Of a DNA stretch of 64,000 nucleotides, positions 25,808-37,985 are shown one piece after another. The position numbers and the translations under genes were made by a program. How positions within the stretch are numbered: the stretch's first letter is position 1; each line of letters opens with the position of its first letter. Under the pieces are notes generated by a model. It ran no database searches and was not told the DNA's origin. It saw only the letters and a list, made by a program, of their open reading frames with translations. Source of the stretch: Apostichopus japonicus (lineage: Eukaryota; Echinodermata; Holothuroidea; Aspidochirotida; Stichopodidae); assembly GCF_037975245.1 (NCBI RefSeq), contig NC_092580.1, positions 21,068,501 to 21,132,500 on the forward strand. The letters are read 5' to 3'.

Positions 25808-26645
25808 GTATGCTACACCATCACCATTATACTACACAATCACACATATGCTACACCATTACAAATATGAGATACCATTACAAGAATGTTATATACAAGA
25901 ATGCAATAACACCATCACAAGAGAGCTATGCAATCGAAAGAATACCATAGACATCACAAGAATGCTATACCATCACAAGAATACTATACAATCATAACAA
26001 TGCTATAACATCACAAGAATGCTATACAATCACAAGAATGCTATACCATCACAAGAATGATACACCATCACAAGAAAGCTACCGTATGCAATCAAAGAAT
26101 ACTTTACCATGACAAGAATGCTATACCATCACAAAAATACTATACAATCAAAACAATACTATACATTCACAAGGATGCTGTACCATCATAATAATACTAT
26201 ACCGTCACAAAAATGATATAACACCATAAGAATACTATACAATCAAATGAGTGCTTTACCAGCAAAACAATGCTACGCCATCACAAGAATGCTATACCAT
26301 CATAAAATTCTATATCATCACAAGAATGCTATACCGTCACAAGAATATTATGCAATCATAAGAAAACTATAACATCACAAGAATACTATACAATAATAAG
26401 AATGTGATACCATCACAACAATACTATACAATCACAAGAATGCTATACCATCACAAGAATGCTATACCTTCACAAGAATGCTATACCATCACAAGAATGC
26501 TATTCCATGACAGTAACGCTATACCACCACAAGAATACTATACAATCACAAGAATGCTATACCTTCACAAGAATGCTATTCCATCACAGTCATGCTATAC
26601 CATCACAAGAAGCTATACCGTCACAAGAATACTATGCTATACCAC
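25808..26645. repeat. Minisatellite, 20-bp unit AATGCTATACCATCACAAGA, about 40 copies
   Basis: Tandem copies of AATGCTATACCATCACAAGA fill more than 800 bp, with variants ATACTATACAATCACAAGA. The repeat length of 20 is not a multiple of three, so three units (60 bp) make a 20-residue repeating peptide and open frames of up to 103 codons. These ORFs are artefacts. It lies in sulfotransferase intron 1. Confidence 0.95.
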
Positions 26646-27382
26646 GCCACTGTTTCGTTTCAAAATAATGACGCAAAATTTGGCGGTTATATATTTTCCA
26701 ATTTGCGTGTTATAAGGCTATACCTGTGACTAATGCTAATGTGAAATTATTGTCTGGGCGACGAATGCTGAGAAACGAATGGTAGCCCATGCACCTACAA
26801 TTGGTGAGTAAATCTGTAAGATTGTGTTTAAGTGTGATCAATTTCAAATAATAAAACCAAAGTTAATAAGAAAAAAACAGTTTATTTAAGCCGTCACGTG
26901 ACTTGCATGTTTCTTTAACTTTAATGTAGAGCACTAGAACGGCGTTTCGTTTGCACCGTTGTTTGTTTTTCTTTTCTATCTGTAAGAATACCACAATGGT
27001 CAAATGAATATAATCAGACAGAGTTATTAACCGAAGAATTTAAGCAAGCGTTAAGACATGGCGTCTAACTTTGGTATGTTGGTCAGTTTATGGTGGTTAC
27101 ATTGTTTAAGGAGACGAGTTCACTTTTAACGATCCAGATGGTTTGATTTCAATAGGGAAAAAATGAATCAAAGAAAATTAGTCGAAAGTAGAATCATGTT
27201 TACGTTTTGCCTGTTATCAGGTTATTGTGTATGGTGAACGTAGGTCGGGTTGGAATCGGTTATGAGTTGGGTGACTTGGGTCACAAAGCTATCGCATAAT
27301 ATAAAGGGCCCGTGCTCTGAGAAATGAAGGGTTAGATACAACCCCCCCCCCCCCCTTCACTCCGACCAAAGAACCTCTGCCC

Positions 27383-27658
27383 ATGGAGGTAAAAACACCT
27401 ACATACTCTGTCATACTTATTCTGCTTGCTATAGTCTTCCTTCCACCGATAGCTGAAGGTGGAGGAAACATCATCACTGAAGAATATTACTGGAAAAAGT
27501 CAGCATTATATGGTATACCCTTAGCCCATGTTAATATTGCCAATAGGTCATGTATAGTAGTTCCTCTATCTGCACCTGCTCGTTTCGCCTTCATGCATGA
27601 CCACTTTAAGTACACTGAGTTTAATTATAAAGATATCTGGATTTTCTATACTTCATGA
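27383..27658 (+). CDS. Small secreted-protein ORF or alternative membrane-anchor exon
   Basis: An ATG at 27383 (context CCCATGG) starts a 91-codon ORF. Its N-terminus, MEVKTPTYSVILILLAIVFL then PPIAEG, is a textbook signal peptide (polar n-region, hydrophobic residues ~10-21, small residues before a likely cut). The remaining ~65 residues include one N-glycosylation sequon (NRS) and one cysteine, and no known domain. A donor-like TATG|GTATAC occurs inside it at 27512/27513, in phase 1. Read as an exon it would be 43 codons plus one base and could splice in frame to the microexon at 32215, like the exon at 22573. It is either a nested small gene, an alternative first exon of the sulfotransferase, or a chance ORF. 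Confidence 0.33.
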   Translation: MEVKTPTYSVILILLAIVFLPPIAEGGGNIITEEYYWKKSALYGIPLAHVNIANRSCIVVPLSAPARFAFMHDHFKYTEFNYKDIWIFYTS

Positions 27659-28628
27659 CACGAATATCTTGAACCTTATATAGGCCTATAGAGGTATATA
27701 GGCCTATAGAGGATATTTTCCCTACACAACAAGTTTCAATGAATCCTAACAACGTGTGTTTCTTACTATAGTATTTTATTATCAATCATATTTTGGACAA
27801 AAGACAATTTCTATACATCCACAGAGAGCTGAATAAATATATTTTGCGAGTGTTACCTCCTGCATGCATGTGGCCCCTTACTTCCTCTGAAAGGATTCAA
27901 CAAAAATAATGAAAACACAAGACTTAGTTCACAACTCAATTGGAGCGAACCGTCACATTGTATACATGAGATTGCGGTATACCGCTAGTTTTAGCTATTT
28001 TGATTAACCGCGATGGGCAACCCATCCATTCGACACTGTCCTATAATGTTATATTGTTGTTATTGTCTGGAAATGTGTTATTGAACCTCTCTCCATGTGG
28101 AATTTGCTAACGCGACAGCTCTCAAGCCTGAAAAGAAAGTGAACGGGCAGCATTGCATGCATGAAATCAGAGCCGTAAATAGAAACATCATTCTCATTGG
28201 TCAACGATGACAATGGAATAGTACCTTCATGATATACAAGAAGGATCGTGAGCCACCTATAATAATGATTGTAACCACATTAACTTCGTACGGATATCGT
28301 TCTTCTAGTCTGGGCCCCACCAGTCACAATGGCTATATAATCTGATCGCAATCAACCCAGCAGGGCGCAACCACGTATATACTTCTGGGACGGGGAGGCG
28401 TAAAGCTTTAGCCGGCAGACTGAGAATATTACCAAACTATTCTAGTGAACGGTATACAAATATACAACGAGTGCGGTACAACCTAATAAATCATTCAATA
28501 TTATTTATAAAGTTGTAACATAGATATAGCACCCTCCATTTTGCCAAATCTCTCAAAGGAATGGGGAGTCGCCCTTAGACCCCTTCCGCTGGGACGACAA
28601 AACATCATCGAGTACAAAAATTTGGCAG

Positions 28629-28710
28629 CGCCCGTCATAAGGGCTGGATAACTCTGTTGGTAGAGTGCAAGACCCTTAGGTCATTGGTTCGAAACCAGTT
28701 CTCGGGCGTA
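28629..28710 (+). repeat. tRNA-like sequence, probably a tRNA-derived SINE head
   Basis: An A-box-like TAACTCTGTTGGTAGAGTGC is followed 33 bases later by a perfect B box GGTTCGAAACC, and the D stem (ACTC/GAGT) and T stem (ATTGG/CCAGT) pair. The anticodon stem is poor (only GAC/GTC) and the acceptor pairing is offset, so this is not a working tRNA gene. The order resembles tRNA-Lys. Only one copy is seen here. Confidence 0.4.
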
Positions 28711-28852
28711 ACAAAATCCTAACCTATTTTGCCTTTCCATAAGTTTTCCGTTGTACAATTTATTATATATATTCGTACCATTTTTTAGAGTAAGCACATA
28801 CTTATGTAGGTTTCATCAATTACCGTGTTCTGCCTGTAAACGGTGCACCTTT

Positions 28853-30818
28853 CAGGTGCGTATCCAGGGGGGGGGGGCGTTGGGGGCGCGCGCCCCCCGG
28901 GTAAGGAAAAGAGGAGAGAAAAAAAGAGAAGAAAAAAGGGAAAAGGAGGGGGGAAAAAAGAAGAGGAGGAGAGGAAGGAAGGGGAAAGAAAAAGAAAAAA
29001 GAGAGAAAAAGGAAAAAAGGAGGGAGTAGAAGATAGCCAAGACCTCGGGAAGAGAAAGAGGAACAGTCATAGTTAAAGCGCTGATCCCTATAATATACAC
29101 AGGGTAGCCAGTGACAGATCAAGGATTACGGAGGGGGTGTGCGCCTCATCCTACCCCTTACACCGACAACTCCATTTTTGACGTTTCCATTTTTCCTCTC
29201 TCACTAATGTATCTATATAAATACTATATATGGTCTATCATAACGCGTGTGTGTGTATGGACGCCTTAAACAATTGTACAATTGTGCTATATGGAACCAA
29301 CTGTGGCTGGTCTTGAACTCTACCGAGTCGTCGGGGTACATGACGCACTTCGGGAAGGGGGCGACCCCCCCCCCCCCCCGAGCAAATTTTCTTTATGACA
29401 TCGCTAGTAATTTCAAAATAGACAATGCTTAGATGCAACTTACAAGGCCTGGGAAGTGTCATTTCCAGCGATCTGGGAGGCATTTTCGGCGAAAATTTTT
29501 CTTGTACGCTTCGCGCCAACTCATGGTGGCGCTTCGCTTAGATAGTTTGCCTACAGGCTTCGCCCCTCTCTTGGCAATTACTCGCTACACGCCTGTTCGA
29601 ATTTGTAAAGCAAAGAGCAGATATAACATCATATCAGTGAGCATTGAAATGCATGTTCCACGATGAACAGCCTCAAAAACTGTCAATGTGTGTAGTTAAA
29701 GGCGTAGGAGCCCATGATTGGATTTGGGGGCTGCAATGACTTGCCCGAAAAAAAAGCCAAAATTTTTCGCGCAAGAAGCGCGCGTTCAACATATCAATGC
29801 CAATATCATATAAGCAAGCATCGGTCATTACAGTGCATGGCATCGTGTACCGCACGGTCCGTGAAAGTTGCACAGTATACCGCTGGATGCTATGTAAACA
29901 ACCAAATGTCTTACGTAGATGGAGAAAAATCATACAGATCCATTTATGTCAAAACTCTCTTTTACAGTAGTAATGTCGGCCAAGCTTACAACTTTATTTT
30001 AATTACCAAGGAGATCATTTTTAAGCTATTCATTGCTATTTATTTTTCTTTCAGTAGGTGCCCGAAAAAGATGGGGAAAAATTTGGTTGCGGGTGGGGGG
30101 TGGGGGGAGGGGGCTGCAGCCACCGCCTCCTACGGGACCTACGCCTATGTGTGTAGTGTTCGGTTTCGATATACCTGATATCGGAAATATCTGCTATTTT
30201 TCATTTCCTTCAACCAAGTTTTATATAATAGCCATTATAACAGGTTGCAATATTTCTACACCAATAAATTAACTCTGTCTGAATTTTCGAAAATTTCCTC
30301 ACCAACATTCTTCATCATACTTTCCTCTACTCGTGCAACTTTGACCTGTCTGTTAGGGGTTCAAGGAGGTTTTTCTATATTGCTTGTCCATAGATTGAAT
30401 TTTGTGCAACATTATGGGTATGTTTTCAAGTGATTTTATTCACGAGAAATGGGAATTCTCAACAAATAATGGGCTTAAAACATTGAAAAGTGGGGCTTTC
30501 GGATATTGTGGGCCGTGACGTAGAATCACCTACAAAAGCAATGATCCATAGGACATGCAATGAGGTCGAACATGATGTGTGACTGGTGACAATCTGCAAA
30601 AAGGTTATGGATGGAAAAAACTTTTGGGAAACACTTGGTTCTCAGGCAAAAGTGTACATCTGGTTGGTCATTTTCAAGCCCGAGAAGTGCTATTTCCGGT
30701 GATCTGGGGGGTATCAAAACCAGAAATTTTCTTGTACGCTCCGCGCCAACCGATGGTGGCGCTCCGCTTAGATAGTAATTCGCGCCCCCCGGGTAAGAAA
30801 ATCCTGGATACGCGCCTG
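28853..30818 (+). mobile_element. Non-autonomous DNA transposon, copy A (5-bp duplication CCTTT)
   Basis: The left end is CAGGTGCGTATCCAGG and the right end CCTGGATACGCGCCTG, inverted repeats of each other. CCTTT flanks both sides (28848-28852 and 30819-30823) as a target-site duplication. The same 2 kb sequence occurs inverted at 40404-42602. Inside are a polypurine tract (28900-29060), a GC-rich hairpin word (GCGCCAAC-ATGGTGGCGC) that appears twice, and internal CCTG/CAGG-type ends near 29595. No transposase is found. CAG-type ends fit the hAT superfamily. Five-base rather than eight-base duplications are unusual for typical hATs, so the superfamily is provisional. Confidence 0.85.
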
Positions 30819-32214
30819 CCTTTATATCCCAAGCTTCTATATATAGGGTAAAGATTAAGACTTATTTTGTCTTGGCACAATCACTCATAAAAATTCTGGT
30901 CTACTATGAAAAATTTCTCAAAAATGAAACATTGATAAGGATAAACTATAGGCGTATATATCTCCTTACAAGGCGTACACTCTCATCCCATAACCCGAGT
31001 TTATGTTAAATCAATAAAAAAAAATCGGTCAGAACAGGTACGTGTATATTATTATTATTAATTAATATTTTTATTGTTATTATAATTATTGTTTTATACT
31101 GTCACTATATGTTTATGTTTTGCTTCTTGTTACTCTTTGCAAAAAAACAATACCGAACCATTACTCATACTTATTTAATTCTTGAAAAACAAAACAACAA
31201 CAGCAGCAAAAATTATTTTTATTGCAACCGCTAGCACATCCATGCTTACAACGTTAATAAATTAACGCAACACATACCACTAACTCCCTATACGAAGAAT
31301 TTACTATAGGTCATGATAACAGGAAAATAGGATATGCAAATCTGGCGCGGTGCGTGTACCCGTGCACCTCGGTATATTGTAAAAGCCGCAAATATAAAAC
31401 CAAGTGCAGGGGTCTAGATAAATCTGCCAGGGGTGCGACAAAAGTTGGGCAAATAGTGTACCCAACACTATGGGTACGTAATGTATCCAACCAAAACCAG
31501 TAAAATGCAGACAATGTTGACCAACTTATTACTGTTTGGCAATTTAAATTTGTCAAACTGTCGTAATTTTACTTGTTTTGGGTCAAATCTTTACTCACAC
31601 AGTATATACTCAGTGTTGGGTAAAATATTTTGCTCAACAGTTTTGAGATTGTGCGGGTGTTTTATATTTTGATCATTTACAATCTCATTTAGAGTGATAC
31701 TGCGTAAAAGTTTGGTAAACTTGCCGATCAAACTATTTATTTACAATCTTCTGTAGAAGAATGTGTCATGTCATATTTTGGAAAGACCTTTTCCTATGTC
31801 TTTGTGGCTTAGATAAGCGTAGGCATTTTCTACAATATTTAATACTAACAGCTCACAACTATATGCAGGTCAGGAATGAAAATGAAAGATGATATTCAAG
31901 TTTGATTTTAATTCTTTTCAATCATGTCAAAGAAACAAGAAAAAAATTAAAATGTTATAGAATTGAGTGTAAAACGTAACTCTTTCTAATAACCATTCAT
32001 TTAGCGAAAATCCTGACACAGGTTATTGTCTTAGTTCATCAGGGGGACAACTTGGCAGTTAACATTAGTTGGTTTTAGTCGTTAAATAGGTATATACTGC
32101 ATGTGTGGTTTTGATATGTTGAAATTTACACGCTAATAGTAATTAAAATCGCTAATTATTCAAGAAGATATTGCATGCGAGAAAAAAATGTATATTTTTG
32201 CTATGTCTTTACAG
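30819..32214 (+). other. Sulfotransferase intron 1, last part
   Basis: AT-rich, with ATT microsatellite around 31049-31100 and a self-complementary patch at 31440-31640 where ACCCAACACT and CAGTGTTGGGT occur. It ends in the acceptor TATGTCTTTACAG. No exon is seen before 32215. Confidence 0.5.
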
Positions 32215-32267
32215 AAAATACTTTGGACAGGAGATTCATTGAGACCACCAATCCAGGGAACGGACAG
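32215..32267 (+). CDS. Carbohydrate sulfotransferase, exon 2 (53-nt microexon)
   Basis: Bounded by a good acceptor (TTGCTATGTCTTTACAG) and donor (GACAG|GTATGG). It contributes two bases that complete the codon begun in exon 1 (G|AA = Glu) and then 17 codons: NTLDRRFIETTNPGNGQ. It ends in phase 0, and the catalytic exon at 44491 starts in phase 0, so the three pieces fit without adjustment. The peptide is part of the lumenal stem, which is poorly conserved in this family. The call therefore rests on splice sites and phase, not on sequence similarity. A read-through ORF starting earlier continues past the donor to 32513, but has no family resemblance. Confidence 0.6.
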
Positions 32268-34989
32268 GTATGGCAATTTGTTATTAGTTCTGAAGAATAT
32301 TTACCTTGGATGACGTATGAAAATCACATAAGAGTATTCGCCAGGTATACCCTTGCAATTGAGGTATATGTACATCGCAGGTATAGGCAAAGTGTGTGCA
32401 ATATAATTATATGCGGCCCAAGCGAAAATCTCCTGTTTTCTGTTTTCAAACCCTATGCGGTCATGTTATCGGAACAATGTTTTTATCCACTCATTAATCA
32501 ACTGAAACAATGAATTCCACTAATTGAAAGGGGAAAAAACAATGAAATAGCCTATATTATATATGCTTTTTGGAGTTTGCATGGAGGGCCCCTGCCCTTA
32601 TGGTATACGGAGATCGGTACCCAACTTATCATATGAGAAATGCGCATGTAGAGCCTTAATTCCCGTATAAAATAAATTAAAGAAAAAACATCGATTTTAC
32701 TAACTTATATAAATAAGAACACTTCCTAAGTGCGGAGGCCCGTAAACCGGGTACCAAATCTCACTGTTGCCCATGAGAATAATTTCGTGCACAATCCTGG
32801 TATATAATTTTTTCACATATAGGCTATATAGAGAGACCGGAGTATAATAGAGATTGGGTTAAGGATGTACCCCGTCCATCTTGAACATTGGAAATTACGA
32901 AACAAGACCAATATAGTATATATACAACAAAAGGCAAATTTAGAAGACAACGAAAGACAAATGTACAGTGTGGAATATATACTGGGAATCTATTGCAAGG
33001 GCACTAAATTCTCAGTGACGTCATGCACCTATCCCATTATACTTCACTCCTTCATGATCCACGATTAATTCTACATAAGAAAATGAATTGCCAACAAGTT
33101 AATATACGGTCAATGTGATACCAGACGAAATAATAATAATGAAAATAATAATAATAATAATATAAAACAAGGAATATAACATAAAAGGATGAAAATAAAT
33201 AATGTCCAATAGATTTTCTCTTTAGACTTACCTCAACCTTCCAAAAACGGCTGTACAATAATCCAAGCAAGACATACTGGGTAGAACTGTCTTTCTTTGC
33301 ATTTATGGTGTACAACTATTAGAAATTGTTCGCAATGGATATGAACCCTGATGTTTACACAAAGCTATATAACTACCGTATAGGCTTGACTAGTGCGGAT
33401 TAGTATAAACGAACTGTTTGTGGGCAGCGGATCACTCGTGTCTTCTTCGTAAGACAAGACGCGGTAACAAGTGAACTTTTCTAGCTCATTACTCGGGGCC
33501 TATTCTTAGCATGTTTTTCGATCGAAATGCTTGTACTTTTACTCCATCAGCATATATCTTGATATTGTAACACAATTTATTCATGTATTTTGCCTTGCAA
33601 ATGAGCCCCCTGAGTACGGCAAGCCTGACAAATGGACTGCGTGCCACGCATCAAAACTAGAGGGTTTCATTATACTCCTTGGAATGCCGATTGTGACTTA
33701 CCTGACAACTATCAATTAGTTGAAGCAAAGGGGGAGAGAGAGGGAGAGTTGCCAATAGTAAACACAAAACAGGAAACCATCTTCTTCACTACTTATTCCA
33801 AACGAAAATCTCAGTTAAAATCCATGAACGGCATCCGGACGTTTTTCGTTTTCCGAAAGTTGCTTAATTCTCGGAGTAAATAGGCGCATTTGGGTTAGAA
33901 GTATAATATAGCTATGCTGCCTTATACATACATACATATCATCGATGATGCGAGGTCACTGCGATTCACTGCATCGTTTGCTTGTGTACTTTCCGTATTT
34001 CAATTTACAAGTATCATTCATTTGCATACACGGAAACAGAAAGATATATATAACACAACCAGGAGTGTACCGGCTTTTGTTTGAAGAGAGTTCTTAAACA
34101 TTGAAGGGTCTATGTAAAAAAACAAACAAATGGATCAGTTATTGATTAATTCTTTATGTGGTTCATATTTGACAGTATATATTGTTAGAGACATTGTATA
34201 GTTGGTTTCAATATAGCAAGTTGTGTAGTTATTCACAATGATGAATTTGCACGCCTACACCTCTCATACAACAACATAAAAGAACACGTAGGCCTAAATA
34301 GAAAATCTAGAAGGTTTTTCATGCATTAGTGTTTTCTCCTTGTTTCTCTCTCTCTCTTTGTTATGCAAGAAAAATAGAACCCTGGGAAAAGTTTACGGTC
34401 ATGCACCACAACCCAAACTGTAATATTTTATAGCCTATGGTCTATTCCCGTATACATTGTTACAAAACATATATCGAAAGATAGCGTTTACAGTATAAAA
34501 ACCTATACTGTTTCCAAATCATGCTTTGCTATGTGTGGGACTTGCAAATTGCAATTAAGAGTAAGATTCAACACAGTGTAGTGAAACCTGAATAATCCGA
34601 TGACCAGACGCCTGCTAGTGACATGTTCTGATAGGCAGGGTTGCATGCAGAGCGGTGTCGAGGCACAGGGGAACCCCCCCCCCCCTCCTCACCATTCAGT
34701 TCGAAGAAAAAAATCACTGAAGTGTCCTTATAGTATATTAATTTCGCCTCTTTGTTAATGAAAAACAGCCTCGTTCCATTTTTTTTTTGGTAGGCAAACA
34801 GTGTCCCTTTTTAGTTAAACAGTGCTCTTAATGCTGGACGATTAAAAAAAAAGGTTTAAGTGACTTTATGTTGAGAAATTTAAAACCAATTGGTTGTTAA
34901 AAAGTGCCGTTTTGTTGAAAAACCTTCACAGACTATAATTTTTGGTACAGAATGCACAGAGGTTTGGCAAAAAAATCACATGTACGATT
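32268..34989 (+). other. Sulfotransferase intron 2, first part
   Basis: AT-rich, with AAT/ATA microsatellite at 33129-33165, a CRE palindrome at 33016-33023, a poly(C) run at 34675-34686 and a T run at 34781-34790. Several 60-90 codon ORFs are present, none with recognisable sequence or convincing splice borders. Confidence 0.5.
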
Positions 34990-35255
34990 GTCCCTTGTGC
35001 CATATCCTTCCCCTACCCCTTCTCCTATCCCTGTCCCTGTCCATGCCTCCAACCCCTATCCCATTCCCCTCTCCCATGCCCCTCTCCCCTTCCCCTCGTC
35101 CCCTGCCCCTCTCCCCTGCTCCTCTCCCTTCCCCTCCCCTACCCTTCCCTGCCCCCTACCTTCCCTGTCCCCTAAGCCCCCACCCTTCCCTTGCGACATG
35201 TCCCCTGCCATATATACTCTGCCCCATATCTTCTCCCCATGTTCCCCTTCCCCAT
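34990..35255. repeat. Pyrimidine-rich low-complexity tract (CCCCT/CCCTGCCCCT)
   Basis: About 260 bp of CCCCTCTCCC-, CCCTGCCCCT- and CCCCTTCC-like words. All three plus-strand frames stay open for a long way, giving Pro/Ser/Leu-rich ORFs of up to 144 codons that are artefacts of composition. Confidence 0.85.
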
Positions 35256-35717
35256 CCCTGAATGAATCCTCTTTAGCAACCCTTGTTGATAGTTCAGTTT
35301 CTACACGTGTCATAATATTACGACTTAAGATGGTTTTTCACGTAACAATTGTACATTCATTTTCTTGGAAATGCGCTAACTTTTGACTTATACCTTGCAA
35401 TAAGGGCTAGTATCCACGTTTCTTCCATGCAGGGCTGTATTTCTACTGAAAGATTTGTGACCACTGACTATTGGAGACCATTTTGCATACAGCCTGTCAA
35501 ACAAGACAAGCATTATATCATTACATATAGCCTAAGTATACATAACACTTCTTTCTAACACAGATTGCAAGTTATCGAACTGTACAGTGAGTGAGTCAGT
35601 GTATACATTGAGAGCATGTTTGGAATACATGGCACTCAAGTTCCAAACGAATGACCAAACACGACATATTTTAGTGAAAGATTCGGATATCATTGAACCA
35701 TTTATGTAACCGAGAAG

Positions 35718-36328
35718 CAGTGGCGGCGCCAAGGGGGGGGGGGCTTGGGGGGCTTTAGCCCCCTCACTGAAGTAGTCAGCCCCCCCATTAGCCCCCCCCC
35801 AACTGAAATAGGCACACAAAAAAAAAACTCATTGAAACAATATAGCCTACCCAAATTTTGTCAGCCATAACGCAGTGCTACAATGGTCAATGGAAATTTT
35901 GATGAATTTTTCACATGATAATAGTCAGTGACTCAGTTGTGGTGCAGGAAGCCTTGTTTTGGTGACTGATAAAAACAATTCAGAATCCAGCTTTATCCGC
36001 CAGGTGTTGATGAGTTGTTTCTCAATTATTTTAGTGATACGAAAACTGTGAATTGGTATCTTCCATTCTAATTTGACTAAAGTTACTCACAAAAAAAATG
36101 CATATTTTTGGAGAAATTTTCTGGTGACAAAAGCCTCGCTAAATGCCACCATTTTGCATGTAGGCCTTTCCAGGATTGGGAAAAATTTCAAAAGGGGAGG
36201 GGGAACCCCCTCCCCTTATACCCCTCCCCCAGGACGGCGATCACTCAATCTTGTAAGCCACCCAAAAAATTGGCTCAGCCCCCCCCCCCCTTAGCCTCCC
36301 CAACTAAAAATTCCTGGCGCCGCCACTT
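35718..36328. mobile_element. hAT-type non-autonomous element with 8-bp duplication CCGAGAAG
   Basis: The left end is CAGTGGCGGCGCCA and the right end TGGCGCCGCCACTT, inverted apart from the last base. CCGAGAAG is present on both sides (35710-35717 and 36329-36336). A CAGTG start with an 8-bp duplication is classic hAT. There is no transposase. The interior has poly(G)/poly(C) arms near both ends and an AGGACGGCGATCA word also found inside the element at 48898-50664. Confidence 0.9.
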
Positions 36329-36644
36329 CCGAGAAGTTTGGTTGTATTTTTGTTTATCAGGCTCAAATCTTTCACCAGTTTAGAATGTAAACATGGAAGT
36401 GTAAACGTAGACGTGCACATTCGAGTTACTTCCTGGATTGTGTGTGTGTGGATAAATGTATACTATGCAAGGCTCTGGTGTGTTATCCTGTTCCCTATAT
36501 ATAGAACCATCGAAGTATATATGATTTTGCTTTCATATTATAAATATTATGTGCAATATTAGTATGTTCCCATTGTAGTATATATACTTTCATGCTCTCT
36601 TCATTCCAACTACCCATCCCAGAATTGGCATTCGAACTCTACAC

Positions 36645-37985
36645 TACCAGCCATCTTAAATCCTCCCACCTCCTTCGAACTCCCACTACCGGTCATCTTA
36701 AATCCTCCCACCTCCTTCAAACTCCCACTACCGGTCATCTTAAATCCTCCCACCTCCTTCGAACTCCCACTACAGGCAATCTTAAATCCTCCCACTTCTT
36801 CGAACTCCCACTTACCGTCTTAAATCTTTCCACCTTCTTCAAACTCCCACTACCGGCCATCTTAAATCCTCCAACCTCCTTCGATCTCCCACTACCCATC
36901 TAAAATCCTCCCACCTCCTTCAAACTCCCACTACCGGTCATCTTAAATCCTCCCACCTCCTTCAAACTACCACTTCCGGTCATCTTAAATCCTCCCACCT
37001 CCTTCAAACTCCCACTACAGGCAATCTTAAATCCTCCCACTTCTTCGAACTCCCACTACCCGTCTTAAATCTTTCCACCTTCTTCAAACTCCCACTACCG
37101 GTCATCTTAAATCCTCCAACCTCCTTCGATCTCCCACTACCCATCTAAAATCCTCCCACCTCCTTCAAACTCCCACTACCAGCCATCTTAAATCCTCCCA
37201 CCTCCTTCGAACTCCCACTACCGGTCATCTTAAATCCTCCCACCTCCTTCGAACTCCCACTACAGGCAATCTTAAATCCGCCCACTTCTTCGAACTCCCA
37301 CTACCCGTCTTAAATCTTTCCACCTTCTTCAAACTCCCACTACCGGCCATCTTAAATCCTCCAACCTCCTTCGATCTCCCACTACCCATCTAAAATCCTC
37401 CCACCTCCTTCAAACTCCCACTACCGGTCATCTTAAATCCTCCCACCTCCTTCTAACTCCCACTACCGGTCATCTTAAATCCTCTCACCTCCTTCGAACT
37501 CACATTACCTGCCATCTTAAATCCTCCCACCTCCTTCGAACTCCCACTACCGGCCATCTTAAATCCTCCCACCTCCTTCGAACTCCCCCTACCTATCTTA
37601 AATCCTCCCATCTCCTTCGAACTCCCACTACCGGCCATCTTAAATCCTCCCACCTCCTTCAAACTCCCACTACCGGCCATCTTAAATCCTCCCACCTCCT
37701 TCGAACTCCCACTACCGGTCATCTTAAATCCTCTCACCTCCTTCGAACTCCCATTACCTGCCATCTTAAATCCTCCCACCTCCTTCGAACTCCCACTACC
37801 GGCCATCTTAAATCCTCCCACCTCCTTCGAACTCCCACTACCTATCTTAAATCCTCCAACCTCCTTCTCACTCCCACTACCGGTCATCTTAAATCCTCTC
37901 ACCTCCTTCGAACTCCCATTACCTGCCATCTTAAATCCTCCCACCTCCTTCGAACTCCCCCTACCTATCTTAAATCCTCCCATCT
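36645..37985. repeat. 42-bp minisatellite with a 245-bp higher-order period
   Basis: About 32 copies of a unit like CATCTTAAATCCTCCCACCT-CCTTCGAACTCCCACTACCGGT, some shortened to 39 bp. Words such as TACAGGCAAT recur at 36771, 37016 and 37261, exactly 245 bp apart, showing that blocks of about six units were copied together. On the minus strand 42 bp is 14 codons (GGFKMTGSGSSKEV), and the right part (37453-37983) is open for 176 codons starting MGGFKIG. The left part is broken by TAG stops in the TTTTAGATGG variants. No splice signals or signal peptide go with it, so I treat the ORF as a by-product of the repeat. Confidence 0.93.

Noticed and set aside
28751-29122. Lys/Glu/Arg-rich ORFs on both strands
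   Set aside because: Products of the polypurine tract in transposon copy A; the same tract gives Phe/Ser/Leu-rich ORFs in the inverted copy at 42280-42603.
32175-32513. 112-codon ORF starting MREKNVYFCYVF
   Set aside because: Only 32215-32267 has exon borders that fit the sulfotransferase; the rest lies beyond a good donor and has no family match.
34890-35386. Pro/Ser/Leu-rich ORFs of 123 and 144 codons
   Set aside because: They follow a pyrimidine-rich low-complexity tract that leaves all three frames open; no start context, signal or domain.
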